Shown here one piece after another: positions 1 to 11,725 of a stretch of 64,000 nt of DNA. Origin of the DNA: Macrobrachium rosenbergii (taxonomy: Eukaryota > Arthropoda > Malacostraca > Decapoda > Palaemonidae); assembly GCF_040412425.1 (NCBI RefSeq), contig NC_089794.1:12306103-12370102 (forward strand). Reading direction: 5' to 3'. Made by a program: the position numbers and the translations under genes. Under the pieces are notes generated by a model. The model searched no databases, was not told the DNA's origin, and saw nothing but the letters and a program-made list of their open reading frames with translations. The first letter of the stretch is position 1, and each line of letters begins with the position of its first letter.

Positions 1-1173
1 AATATCCCTAAGGTAGAAGGAGGTGAAAGTAGTCAGAACCTGAGGAACCGATAAATTCTTTCTGAACGCGAGGGACGGACCAATGCCCCTAACTCTGTGA
101 ACTCTCACACAGAACATACTGGAGTTCTCCTCGCCTGATACGTAGTATACCCATTTGATTGTCTCACGAAGCCAAAAGGATATAGTGTTCTTGGACACCT
201 CTTTCTTGGTCAAGCCAGTGCTAACAGAGTTGTCAACTTTCAAGCCTGAGATGGTGAGTCTTCAGATAGCGCCGCAACACTCTAACAGGACTCAGTAGCA
301 TCTCAGCTGGCTCATTATCAACAAAGTCCTATAAGGAAGGGATCGTAAAGGACTTGAATCTAGTGTCAGGGACTGATAGATTCTGAGTCTTCTATACAAA
401 CCGATCCCCATCCCCTCGAGTGTTTCACATCTAAGGAAAGTCTGTGCAGCTCGCCTACTCTCTTCACCGATGCCAGGACTAGCAAGAATATAGTCCTGAA
501 GGTCAGATCACTGTCTGACGACTCTCGTAAGGGCTCATATGGTGCGTGAATTAGGCTCCCAAGTACAAGAGTCACATCCCACACACAGGGCCTGAGTTCC
601 CTGGGAGGGCAAGACCTTTCGAAACTCTTCATCAGCAATGATATCTCCAGCGAGGACTAGGCCCAGGGTGCACTATAGCCCTTAACAGCTGAGATGGAGA
701 GGAGCTTCTCTTGGTGAAGGAAGACGAGGAAGTCCTCTACCTGCTGAACAGTGGCTTCGACACCAACCACAGAAGACGGCCCATTTCCCTTGGTAGACTG
801 CAGCAGAGGACTGTCACAGACATCCAGACATCTCTGTTACTGTGCGGCAAGAAAAACCTCTCACTCGCAAGAGATGCTGGATAGTCTCTAGCCATGAAGT
901 GCGAGCAACTCCACAGACTGATGGAACCATTCTATGTGTGGCTGACACAAGAGGTGCTGGGGGGGTGGGGATCTCTCTTGGTGCCTTAATGAGAAGAGCT
1001 AGCAGGTCCAGATACCATGCAGCATGTGGCCTTTTGGGAGCCACTAGGATCATTCTGAAGTTCCTGGTGATCATTATCTTGTTGATCACAGAACGAAGTA
1101 GGCAGAACAGTAGAAAAGCATAAGCATCCAGGTTGTCCCATGGGTTTGGAAGGCGTCCTCTGCTGCAGCCCAT
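1..1173 (-). pseudogene. Tyrosine recombinase of the DIRS-type element, broken and cut by the window edge
   Basis: A minus-strand piece at 366-638 has FERSCPPRELRP and LASVKRVGELHRLSLDVKHSRGW, which matches the start of the catalytic core of the DIRS-type YR including the first catalytic Arg (KRVGEL). Below it, in other frames, are a PVRVLRRYL stretch (near 290), KKEVSKNTISFWLRE (near 190), a VHRVRGIGPS stretch for the second Arg box (near 90), and FYLRDI at the window edge, where the nucleophilic Tyr lies in the family. Frames shift several times, so no working protein is possible. Confidence 0.75.
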
Positions 1174-1863
1174 GGGTCAGGAACAATGGAGCAAAACACC
1201 TGGAGCATCCTGTTGTGCCAAGTGGCAAACAGGTAGATCAATGGGAGCCCCCAAAGGTAGATTAACCTTTCCATGACATCCCTGTGAAGGGACCACTCTG
1301 TCCCTATCACTTGACCCCGGCGACTGAGCATATCTGCCACCACATTCCTCTTGCCTGGAATGTATATGGTTGACAGCTCTACCGAGTGGGCTACTGCCCC
1401 CTCTGCATTGTCAACTGGTGTAACAAAAGAGACACTAGGCCTCCTTGCTTGTTGACATATGCCACTACTGTGGTGTTGTCGCTCATCAACACCACCGAGT
1501 GTCCCATCACTTGATCCTGAAACTCGGGGCCTGGAAGGCCTCCTTGAGCTCCAGAATATTGATGTGAAGGTGCTTGTCCTCTCAGTGCCACACACCTGAG
1601 ATCAGCAACTCCCCCAGGTGTATGCCCCATCCCTCGGTCAAAGGGTCTGAGAACAGAAGCATCTCGGGAGGGGGAGTATCCAGAGACACTCCTATTACGA
1701 GGTTCCTGTCATCCAGCCACCAGGCTAAATCCTGTCTCACCCTCCACGAGAGAGGGATGGGAAAAGATGGAAGATCCCATGCCGGAGACCAGAACTCCTT
1801 CATTCTCCGCTGGAGAGAATGAAGGTGAAGCCGCCCATGAGGGACCAGCTTCGCCGAGGACAA
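1086..1863 (-). pseudogene. RNase H and linker region of the DIRS-type element, broken
   Basis: Minus-strand pieces carry FSDPLTEGWGIHL (near 1640), VLMSDNTTVVAYVNKQGG (near 1470) and IPGKRNVVADMLSR (near 1340). These are the three conserved blocks of the RNase H of DIRS/gypsy-type elements. A linker follows with LPLIYLFATWHNRMLQVF near 1220, which in the family leads to the recombinase. The blocks lie in two or three frames, so the domain is decayed. Confidence 0.8.
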
Positions 1864-2760
1864 CAGGTGACCAAGAACGACCTGCCACTGCCATGCTGTT
1901 GTTCCTGCCAGGATAGGAATGTTTGCACTTCTTCCCTGTACCTACTGATACGAGAGCCAGAGGGGTAGACTCTTGCTGCTGCCATATCTATCAGCATGCC
2001 CAGGTACTTTATCCCCTGCTTGGGAACGAGATCGGACTTCCCAAGATTCACTACAAAGCCCAGGTCGTGGCAAAACTTGAGAAGGTGATCACTGTCTTGG
2101 AGCAAATGCAAACGAGACTTCGCCAAGACTAGTCAACCATCAAGATATCTCAACAGACATATCCCATGCAAATGGGCCCAAGCTGACACAAGGGTGAACA
2201 CTCGAGTGAACACCTGGGGAGCAGCCAAGAACCCGAAACAAAGTACCCTGAACTGGAATACCATCTCCCCTGAGGACAAAGCAAAGGTACTTGAGGACTG
2301 ATGAATGGGTATTTGAATATACGCATCCTTCAGGTCCACCATAAGCATAAAGTCGTTCTCCCTGATGGAAGCAAGCACCGAACAGGCCATTTCCATCTTG
2401 AACAGAGTCTGACGAACAAATCGGTTCAAGGGAGAGAGATCAATAACTGGCCTCCACCGCCCCGCTCCCCCCCCCCCCCCAACTCTTTCTTCACAAGAAA
2501 GATTCGGCTGTAAAAGCCTAGGAACCGATCTTTCATGACTTCCACAGTGCGTTCCCTCAGCATCATTCCAATCTCCTCCTGGAGAGTGAGATCCTTTGGG
2601 AAGCTTAGTACATAGGAGTGGAATCGGACCAGAATGTCAGTGAGGGGTGGTTGAGACTCGATGGGCAGTAGGTAGCCCTCCTGATGGACATCCACTACCC
2701 AAGTCTCGACTCCAAGTCGCTGCCATGTTGCCCAATGGCTTGACAGCCCCCCCTCCCCCA
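1800..2760 (-). pseudogene. Reverse transcriptase of the DIRS-type element, broken
   Basis: The fingers part at 2426-2761 contains a GFYSRIFLVKK stretch. The palm at 2133-2429 has VDLKDAYIQIPI, carrying the first catalytic aspartate, then FGFLAAPQVFTRVF and LLRYLDG. In the family the last motif is YLDD followed by W; here the second Asp codon reads Gly and the next codon but one is TGA (2133-2135). The thumb continues at 1800-2126 with GIKYLGMLID. The fingers and palm are also out of frame with each other at a run of twelve C at 2469-2480. The enzyme made cDNA of the element and cannot be active now. Confidence 0.85.
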
Positions 2761-2899
2761 CCGGCGCAGTTTGTGGAGGGGAATGGCGACCCTAGCATTT
2801 TCCTCCCTTCTTTCCCTTGCCTCCTTTCCCTCTATTGAGCTGGAAAGGTGGGGGAAAGGGCCACAACTGTGCACCTTTCTTGGCAGGGGCAGAGAAAGG

Positions 2900-5794
2900 C
2901 TGAGTCGTTCCTCAAGCACCCTTCGAAGCCTGAGGAACTGCTAGCCGGATCCAAAAGTCGGACCATAGTGACATGCAAAGACCCGAGGCCTTTGTCACTA
3001 CCTGGTGGACAAGTCGGTTGTTATCCTCAATGCGACGCTTGTCTACCACAGTGTCTACCTCTTCTCAAGAGAGGTAGAACCCAGCACCGGTCCATTCCGA
3101 AGAGCCAAAGCCGAGTCCTGGCTGACGTGCTTGGTGATCTGAGAGAGGATAGCGTCCTTCCTCTTCAACACCAGGTTGGCCCACAGGTTTACCGTCCGGT
3201 GGGCCAGGTAGGGGATAGCCTTACTCCAAGATTGGCACAGTCTCCCGAAGGTTGAGTCCTCCGAGGGGTTAATGAACCCCCTTGTGGCTGTGATCTTGGA
3301 CACTGTGAGAGACCACATGTCCAGCCAGGAGACTGCCTAGAAGGCTGCCACTGCACTGGCTTCCAGGATCGCGGCTTCCTGTTGCGTTAAGAATATGTCT
3401 TCCACTCCAAGCTGCTGCAGGGAGACACGGAGCTAGGCGAACCAAGTTCGGGTCAGCCTGTTTAATCGGCAGTGGATCTGGTGAGGCAGAGGCAGGGGAA
3501 GTAGCTTGGCCAAGCAATCAGATCGAAGGGAGCTCTCCTCCCCAGAGACAAGAGAGTTAACCTGATCCAAGACACCCTCAGCAAGTGAGGACCAAGGCAA
3601 ACCTACAGAAGCTCTGGGTTCCTTTTTGGGACCCCAGTATACTTCAAGGGCAGAAGGACAATTAATGGACATAGCCATGGCCCCTTCCCTGAAATCACTG
3701 TGTTGACGAATCAACGCAATGATCTCCAAAAAGGCCCTCTGTATCGAGAGAATCTGCGTCCCAAGGCAGAGGATCCTCGAATCCTTCTGATTCACAGTCC
3801 TCCCTCAATACTCTCCCTACAGGTGGGAGAACCTCAACAGAACCCCCACTCCCTGCTCAACCACTTGGGCGTACGAATGGGTAAGTCCAAGAACCGTGCC
3901 CGCTTTGTAAGTCTTCATGGTAGGGATATGACTATTTACTGAGTCCAACTCACGGTCCCTGGTTTACCCTCAGGAAGTCGAGGGGAACCAATAGTCCCGA
4001 CAGGAGAGGCAAGCTGAGTGATCATCAACCTGCGGTGGTGATGGCTTCATGGGTCTAGGAGAGCCCCTCCTGTCGTATGAACGTGGAGGGGGGCTGTCCC
4101 AAGGAGAGAGCAGAGGCTCACGCGAACATACGCAAAGGCTCTCAGGAGGCAAGCGAACCCGTTTGCACAAATGTGAGCAAGAGGCAGCCTGGGGAGAGTA
4201 TTCATGTACTCTTAGGCATGAGCTTGCACTGTCCTCACAACGTACTCCAATCGTCTTCGAGGCTAAGGCTTCCTGGCAAGAAGATGACTGTAAGGGGGAC
4301 CTCCTCAAAGCGACTCCCAGTGAGAGGACCCTCAGGTCAACAACACCTTCACAGGACCCTGGTTGTGTACTTGGGCGAGTAGCAGAAGGGGAAGGGGAAA
4401 CATCTGCATGCTTGGACCCCATCTTCGTTTGCATGCCTGAACCAGAACATGGGGCTGAGTCCACGTTACTGGTCAAAGGGACCCAAGTTTCATGGGAATC
4501 TGAGCTCCTTGGGATACACTCGCCTCCTTGGAGGTCCGACTACTCGAAGCTTCTACAGCACACAAAGGTTACTCAAAGGTTCCGCGGAACACCTCTCTGC
4601 TCAAAAGTCCAAGGAGACTCGAGCAGAGGCAGGAACAGCACTACACTTAGAGACAGAGCTCGAAGCAGAAGTAACAGGTGCTTGGATCTCCTTGGAGGTC
4701 CATGCATCCTCGGCTCCTGAATCAACGAGTCTCAAAGAGATTCACGACGCTGCCCCCTAGTCCAAAGACCAGGGAGAGCCAGCGAGAGATCCCTGTGCCT
4801 CTCTCGGGGAGAGAGACACCCCTTTGGAAGACCCAGTGCAGGACTTCTTCTGGGTGGGAGAAGCAACCTCCTCTTTCCTCCACTTGTGGGCTTCGGAAGA
4901 GGGAGGGGGCGGAAGCAGATGAAGAAGACAACACTTTCCTTGATCTCTTCTTGGACTTGGACTTCTTTCTCTTCTTCACTTTCTTCAAGAGGGCATAAAG
5001 GATTTGCTCCCCGAGGCTGGTGGAAGACTCAAGAACAGGCTCCCGGGGAGCAGGAACGGGCACCGCGGTGGCCACAGCAGGAAAAATAGACTTGTGCACT
5101 ACTGCCTGGGTTGTCAGAGTCGGGTGCATAGACACACTCATGGGCATTAAATAGATCGTTGACATCGTGACAGTCGAAGTAGTGACTGTTGCAGTAGCAT
5201 GAGTCACTGGAGAGAGAGAGAGAGTAGGGGCATGTGTAGTTCGTAGGTGACTCAGAATGCCCTGCATCGAGGGAACTCTTCCGCCTCCACACCTGGAAAC
5301 AAAGTCCGGTCAGAGGGTGCCACCCCCATTCACACTGAGGGAGACTCTTTCCCCCGCCCCCGAGCGAACAGAGACCGCCACAGGGAGGTCATCCTGGCTT
5401 ATAGTCCCCCAACGATGACCTCCGCCTGACGAGGCGAGCAAAGACAACGAAAGGAAACCTCACCCAAAGGAGAGGCAGCAAAGCATGAATGTTTTGCTGG
5501 TGGGATGAAAGTATCTGAAGGATTAATCACCAAGGGAGTCGTCAGGGGTGTGTTACCCTCAGATGATGACTTAGAGAGCTTCTGATACTTCCTCCTCAGT
5601 GAAAACTTCGACCATTGCTCTGGAGCCCAGTCACTGCACTCCTCACAGAGAGTTAGGGTTACACTCAAATCCTTTGTACGTTGTGCAGAGGAAATGAGGA
5701 TCTGAATCCAAAGATGAGCAATAATGGCTGCAAGCCTTATCCACAGTACCAGGGCATTTCCGCTAAGGTACCGGCTTATGCTCACTTGACTCAA
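2900..5794 (-). pseudogene. gag-like region of the DIRS-type element, broken
   Basis: Minus-strand open pieces at 5399-5794, 4722-5267, 3970-4476, 3433-3795 and 3055-3318 lie in order in different frames. They show stretches typical of the gag-like protein of these decapod elements: a CEECSDWAPEQW box near 5620, an RPMKPSPPQVDD-type stretch near 4030, VYWGPKKEP near 3630, and SKAIPYLAHRTVNLWANL near 3190. A lysine/serine-rich stretch sits near 4950. The long plus-strand ORF over 4049-4720 is the antisense shadow of this region. The assignment rests on order and remembered family resemblance. Confidence 0.65.
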
Positions 5795-6142
5795 ATGAGT
5801 TGTGGGTTTGCTGATCCATTTCAGGCAAACACAAACACATAAACTCTCTTAAAAACAAAATGAAACGGTCCCACCAGGAAAGAAAGCAATGTTCCAAGGA
5901 GGAACACTGGGCAAACAACGACAAGCAGGGCAGAGGGCAGCGAAGCACAACCCCCCACTAGAGCGGCCAAAGGTGAAGAGACACTCTGCCAATCAGGCAG
6001 GCAGGACTCCCACCCAGTCGTTCGGTAGTTAAACACCATACCACCTTGTTAAAAGTTCAACAGCTGGTTCCAGCTACACTGATGGTTATTCCTATAATAA
6101 AGACCGATAGGTTTGTATATCTTGTAGGAACAATGATTGATT

Positions 6143-6485
6143 TATGAAATTTAGACTACAATGCCTAGCACTGGGGCACTTTTAGCCATTCAGCGCTAAA
6201 GACAGTGATTAAGGAAGTTGGGGTGGTTGGACAGCAAGGTAATATGATCCAGAATGTAAATGAGATGAAGTACAATGGCCTAGAGGTAGAACTAGGAGAA
6301 AGCTCCAGTCGCAATAACAAGCAATAATCATGAGAGACTGGACAGCAAGGGTGAAGAAAGCATGAATGGAGGTAAAGTAAAAGGCTGAAAAATGGGTGCA
6401 CCTAAGGGTCGAAGGGACACTGCAGACACCTTTTAGTAATGCCTACACTGCACCATGCGGAGTATACAGACAACACTACCCCACT
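6143..6485 (-). repeat. SINE-like retroposon, family 1, copy a
   Basis: This is the same sequence family as the copies at 14716, 15334, 27097 and 58100. Shared blocks are the CATTCAGCGCT part (here 6189), a GGTCGAAGGGACACTGCAG block (6408) and TAATGCCTACACTGCACCATG (6436). By comparison with the intact copy at 15334-15628 it reads 5' to 3' on the minus strand. It abuts the 5' end of the DIRS-type element. Ends are approximate. Confidence 0.7.
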
Positions 6486-6600
6486 ACCAGGATTGAAGAA
6501 AGGTGTCGGGAATTGAAGTGTACTCGTATGTTTGTATTTGTGTGTGTGTAAATATGAGAGAGAGAGAAATACTAACTGATCATTCTACTTCTGTTTCCAG

Positions 6601-6891
6601 GGAGGTCCTGTGCCGTGCGAGACAGACAGCCTCCTCCAGAACCTCGCCAGGGACGCAGGCCGTTGCAGCAGCGTCGGCGGCGCTAGTGCCTCTGCGCCCT
6701 TCCACACGGGATCCTTAGGACGCAAGTCTTATTCTTCCATAGGGCACGAGACCCCTCCTGTGTCTTATACAGAATCCACTTACTCCTTAAGAAGGCAGAA
6801 GGGATTCCATTCTCAAGACTCTGACTGCGACTCGGCGCAGATTCCGCTGGTCATGAGTTCGCAGTCAGGGACACGAGAAAGTTGCGTTTAA
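6601..6891 (+). CDS. Last coding exon of an unidentified plus-strand gene; PDZ-ligand-like C terminus
   Basis: A pyrimidine-rich acceptor (TTCTACTTCTGTTTCCAG) ends at 6600. The following 291 bases are open in only one frame to the TAA at 6889-6891, giving 96 residues; both other frames stop inside. Base composition is far richer in GC than the flanks. The protein part is rich in Ser, Gly and Thr with tyrosines in SYSSIGHE and SYTESTYSLRR contexts, an acidic SQDSDCDSAQ block, and ends in GTRESCV. The final S-C-V fits a class I PDZ ligand (S/T-x-hydrophobic), which suggests the cytoplasmic end of a membrane protein held by a scaffold. That role is inference. Upstream exons are left of the window, beyond the retrotransposon. 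I do not recognise the gene. Confidence 0.7.
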   Translation, partial: GGPVPCETDSLLQNLARDAGRCSSVGGASASAPFHTGSLGRKSYSSIGHETPPVSYTESTYSLRRQKGFHSQDSDCDSAQIPLVMSSQSGTRESCV

Positions 6892-7165
6892 ATGGTACGT
6901 AGTGTCTGAGAATGGTTGAATTTCATTTGTTTGCAACTGAGTAGATAGTTTTCCTGTGTCTTTTTCAATTAACGTTTTACTGCCTAAAAAAAAGTTTCTT
7001 TTCGTCTAGTTTAGTTTCTGATAGAAAGGAAAAAGGTTTGCTTATTTTTCAACTTGAAGCATTATGTATTTGAGAGAAATGTGTCTTATTTTCTCCTAGA
7101 TTGTGTTTGCCTCTGTTAGTTGTTTGGGAGAAATGGCGTTTTTTTTTTTCTTTCATTTAATTCAG

Positions 7166-7196
<31 letters not shown>

Positions 7197-9108
7197 ACCT
7201 TTTTCATTTTGGCTTTTGCTTGTCAAGTTCAAAGAAAAGTTTATAAAACAGCACTTGACTTATTGCAAATCTTAACCGTCTTGCCCCTTATAGGCTTTTA
7301 TTATATCTAGATTATTATTAATATATAAAGTATAATACTATCTACGATTTATCGCTTCCTCTGAATTCAGAAATCATGTCTCCTATATATACCTTAGAAT
7401 TTTTAGTTTAAAAGCCTATAACTTTTCTTAATTACTCAAATGTAAAAAGTGATATTTCACATTCTTGCTATAAATGCATTTCATACAAATTCTATCATAT
7501 TTTTTTCATATCTATTTCAGGACTAACTTAGTTTAACGGGCAATTGAATCAATATACCAAGAGTTAACCTTCACCATACTTCCATTATTAGTTTATTTAT
7601 CAAGATGGTGTCTTACTGCCGACGGTGGAAAGTCTATATATAAATATATATATTCCTATTTTGTACACGGTGGAGCATAACAGGTAAATTTATCGATTGT
7701 TGAATTAACTACGCTTTCTCTACAAAGGACTGTGTCAACCTTTACGAGCGGATCGGCTCTCGTAGCATAGAAAACGAGATTTTATTTTATTTATGATTCA
7801 TCGTTCTACAATATGAAATATGAAATTTTCCTCGCACAAATAGAATGAAGAGGAAAATTGTGTCGAAGCTGCCAATATACTACACATAGTTAGATGCAGA
7901 CTGATTACACATAGCACCAATTACAGATGAAAGTATATGCACACATTTACATAAAATGGGGACTTACATATTCACATGCCTTTTTCTGTAATTCTGCCTG
8001 AAGTTTGGATTGGCATATTTAATTCCGCGAGTTATTGTGAATTCTATTATGGTTGGTTTATTTGAGAATAAAACGTCAATAATCCAGTAAACGAATGAAA
8101 AGCAAAATGTTCATATCAATAGACTCTTTAGCAAATAAAACAAGCAGAAATAAAGGAAACTTATCAAGAAATCAAAGCCAGAGAAATTACAAATTAAGAG
8201 AGGAAGTGATAAGTGTCGACACAGTATCTAACAATGTTCCTACTGGAAGATTCTGCCATATTTTACGTGTAAATTTTATTCACGAGTTTTACTGTCTCAG
8301 AATTGGGAAAATATATTTGCTGAAAAATTAACCATTAAAGATTTTCTTAAGTATTTAAAAAATTGATATTTTCCATGAATTTTGGTTGTGCACATTCAAG
8401 TAATAAAACATCATGCATCAGATTCATATTTTTACTAAATTGGTTCCTATGTCACGACGATTTGGCGAAGTATAATTCAAGAAATTTTCAACTGTATGCG
8501 CAAAATTAACACCTCACTTGCAAGTGTAATGAACAAACTGATTCTCTTATTAAAAGGTTTTATTTTTTATTTTCGAGCCGATTATGCGAAAGAGCCGAGC
8601 GGAAAATGAACTTTAATTATTTGGCTTTCCGATGTTTCCCGAAATTACTCCAATAATTTAAGTAGTTCTAATGAAATTCACCAGAATTAGTAACAATAAA
8701 TGAGGTCATTCAAAACGCTGAACCAATTCTAAGTAAAGGTTAAAGGTTTGTTTATAAACATAAGGGTTAATTCTCTGGAGGAGAGAGAGAGAGAGAATTT
8801 TCAAAAAAGCACGCGAGGAGAGAAGGTAATTTTTTTTATAATTGCCAATTTGAAATAGGACAGACTATGAGTGTCTCATTGAAAAACCAGTGTGAGCGTA
8901 GACTATTCATAATAAATGTCGTTCATCCTGTTAAAACGTAACAGAAATGTATGAGATCTGATGAAAAAGATACATTACTGCCCTTAAAGCTGATGACTAC
9001 AAAAATCGTTTAAATTTTGTAGGGAATTGTAATGCTAAAGAATCTCTTACTTTTAAATAAATATTTTTGGCCGTTTGGTTAAAAAATTCAAACTATAAGT
9101 GCATAAGT

Positions 9109-9112
<4 letters not shown>
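6892..9112. other. AT-rich non-coding stretch
   Basis: It probably holds the 3' untranslated part of the exon at 6601 and intergenic DNA. There is a (GA)n tract at 7167-7193 and a shorter one at 8780-8796. I see no splice-supported exon. Confidence 0.6.

Positions 9113-9168
<56 letters not shown>
9113..9168. repeat. (TA)n microsatellite
   Basis: An uninterrupted TA tract of about 56 bases, followed by TG-rich steps. Confidence 0.95.
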
Positions 9169-9174
<6 letters not shown>

Positions 9175-9429
9175 ATGTATACTGTAATGTATATATGTGT
9201 GTGTGGACGGGTGTGAGCTAGAAAACCAGAAAATAATTTTTATTTAAGTGTGCACGTATTTATCTGTAATTAGTATAATTAACTATATGCCGGCACCAAC
9301 TTTTGATTGTTAAACATTCTACCAATAAAATAATAGAGCATTTACCTGAATGACCATACCTCATTACCTTGGAAATCTTACAGAAAAATAACTAATCAGT
9401 CAATAAACCTGCTGTACATGTATTATACA

Positions 9430-9718
9430 TAAGTCAAAATGTCTCCTCGGCAACATAATAACTCTTGATTGTTAAACATCGTCGTAAGCCAACATCGTAA
9501 AATCGTCAAAAATCAAAGAAAACATTTATGCTCTGAATGAAAACGATAAACTGCATTATTATTGAGTTTAATCCTTCAAAGATTATTCTGCCATTTTGGG
9601 GCCACTTCCGTCATCGGCGAATAAAACATGCTGTAAGCATGAAATAATTATAATATATTTGAAAATGTCTCGGATCGTCGTAAGCCGGAACCGCTCGTAA
9701 ACCGGGACTGCCTGTATG
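9430..9718. repeat. Probable remnant of a dispersed DNA-transposon-like repeat
   Basis: The stretch ends in GTAAACCGGGACTGCCTGTA, a type of terminus I associate with MITE-like repeats, and contains repeated CGTAAGCC / CATCGTAAAATCG words. The left end is not clear and no long terminal inverted repeat could be drawn. Confidence 0.3.
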
Positions 9719-9887
9719 TAAGTAAATGAAGGATTTTGGTTTTCCTACGAGTTCTATCAATGTCTGTGATATTTTATTAAGTCATGATTTTCATACGCTC
9801 TATAGTTCGACATATCTCATTTGAAATCGCTCTCGTTTTCAGACTACCTTGGAAAATTGCTGTATGCCATATCTCTGTACTTCTTTG

Positions 9888-10145
9888 TCAGTTTACTGGC
9901 AAAGTAATGAGATAAGTCAGAGGAAGGACATTAGATTTGAATGTAAAGTTGTTGGATGATAAGGTGAAGTTGTTACTGGGTTTCCGTTGGTTGGTCAGAT
10001 TCCTGGCTTCCCAAAGGCATTCTAATTCCTCTAACACCGTATCAGGTTCATCTAAACCAACTAAGCCATTTGTATCTAAAATTTTAATAGTACTCAAGAC
10101 ATAACGTATACTTGCGTCAGACACTTTTATGTCACTCACTCTCAC
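9888..10145 (-). other. Unassigned minus-strand ORF, 85 codons
   Basis: It is open from a GTG near 10145 to a TGA at 9888, with a mixed hydrophilic composition (for example LDEPDTVLEELECLW) that looks more protein-like than the repeat ORFs. An AG preceded by a weak pyrimidine stretch lies just upstream (TTTTCGAATATAG). No domain was recognised. It could be an exon, an old retroelement piece, or chance. Confidence 0.2.
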
Positions 10146-10223
10146 ATCTATATTCGAAAATAGGCTTCAATTATTTCTGCTTAGTAAAAACTTCTAACTG
10201 CTATAGAGAAATTACTTCTACAT

Positions 10224-10277
10224 TCTCTCTCTCTCTCTCTCTTGTCCTCACACACACGCACACACACACACACACAC
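10224..10277. repeat. (CT)n then (CA)n microsatellite
   Basis: CT repeats at 10224-10242 are followed after a short gap by CA repeats to about 10277. Confidence 0.9.
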
Positions 10278-11197
10278 AAAACAAACACACTCATAACTAA
10301 TCTGTATAGTCTACATTTCAAAATGCTCATCTATAGTGAGCTGAAGCATCTTTGAAGAATCAGTACATATCTTTAAGACGAAGCTCCTACTTCCCTGAAA
10401 CTTTATTTTCGATTATATAATTCCTGTAAATGAGCATAATTCTTAAGGATATGTATATTTTGTGTCCATCTTACGAGTTTTGTTTATAAATACAAAGCAT
10501 TCTTTTGATTATTTTACCTTGAAACAAATTTCGCGGAGGGAATTTTCTTTGAGATGAGAAAACTGTTTCCTTGTGGTTAAGTTCCTAGAAGAATTTTCAC
10601 AATGAACTTTCCCTATGACCCGAATTCTTGCAAGGATTTCGCCCTCTGGGTAATTTCTCACGAGGAATTGACAACATCAACTTTCTAAAAGGAAAATATC
10701 TTTTAGAAGAATAAAAATTTGAGGTCAAGACCTTTTATACATATCACCTCACGACTAAAATAAGAAATGTGTAATGAATACATGTATATATGTGTGATTT
10801 TGTATACATATTTGAACATAGACTTATATATTCAATGTCAATGAAGGGAAGTGACTCAAAGTATCGGTGTACATAGAGACAACGTGTATCATAATCCTAT
10901 TTGTCTATCTGGATCAGTTCTATCGAGGAAATCTCTTTATGTGATCTTGTATCTATCGATTAAGTGATCGGTGAAGTGTGACCTTTTTTATATAATAAAG
11001 AGTTATGAAGCGACCGTGTTCTTTTATTATCAAATGTGTTGATGCTACGATTGCAGAGGTGTGTCAGTAATGATAATAATAATAAAAATAAATATAATTA
11101 CAGTGCTATTGATTCTCATTATTATTCTCATTAACATTACAGAGCTATCACTACCGTATAAACAGTTACTCTTTATTACGTATTTCTAAATGCAGTA

Positions 11198-11725
11198 CAC
11201 GTCAGCCCAGCCTCGCTACTTGTCAGCTATTATGGCTATGTTAACGTCAGCCCCAGCCTTGCTACTTACAGGTAATAGTTCCATGTCAATGTCGTCCCCA
11301 GTCTTGCTACTTGCGAGCCATTACAGTACTACCATATAAATAGCTACCACATCCTTGCTACTTGTGAGCTAATACTGAGATGTTACTTTCATATAAATGC
11401 TCGCCCCAGACTAACTATTACTAAGCTACTACTGAAATAGAAGTATCAGCCCGAGGCTAGCTATTACTGGAACAGAAATGGCAGCCCCAGCTTAGCTACT
11501 ACCGAGCTTTTACTGAAATAGAAATGTCAGCCCCAGTCCAGTTATTATTGGAATAGAAATGTCAGAACCATCCTTACTACTTATCATCTATTTCATATAA
11601 TCGTCAGCCCGGCCGTGCTAATTGTCAGCCATTACTTCTATATAAATGTCAACCCATCATTGCTACTTATCAACTACTACTTCCATAAAAATGTCAGCCC
11701 CAGCCCTACCATATATAAATGTCAA
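11198..11725. repeat. Degenerate minisatellite, about 44-50 bp period, about 12 units
   Basis: A diverged unit with the core TCAGCCCCAGCCTTGCTACTT and an ATATAAATG or GAAATAGAAATG spacer recurs at about 11202, 11246, 11292, 11398, 11446, 11490, 11527, 11603, 11648 and 11691. Units differ a lot, so the array is old. No coding frame is kept. Confidence 0.8.

Larger units (their letters stand above)
1..6132 (-). mobile_element. Degraded DIRS-order tyrosine-recombinase retrotransposon, 3' end outside window
   Basis: Read on the minus strand the domains run gag, reverse transcriptase, RNase H, then tyrosine recombinase. This is the order of DIRS-type retrotransposons, which integrate by a tyrosine recombinase rather than a DDE integrase and are known to be common in Decapoda. 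The 5' non-coding part lies around 5800-6132, and the 3' end runs past position 1. The frame is interrupted by many stops and frameshifts, so the copy is dead. No methyltransferase domain was recognised between RNase H and recombinase. The element sits upstream of, and opposite to, the plus-strand exon at 6601, so it probably lies in an intron of that gene. The 5' boundary is approximate. Confidence 0.85.

Noticed and set aside
4049..4720. 223-codon plus-strand ORF
   Set aside because: It is antisense to the gag-like region of the DIRS-type element; no domain or codon bias supports it.
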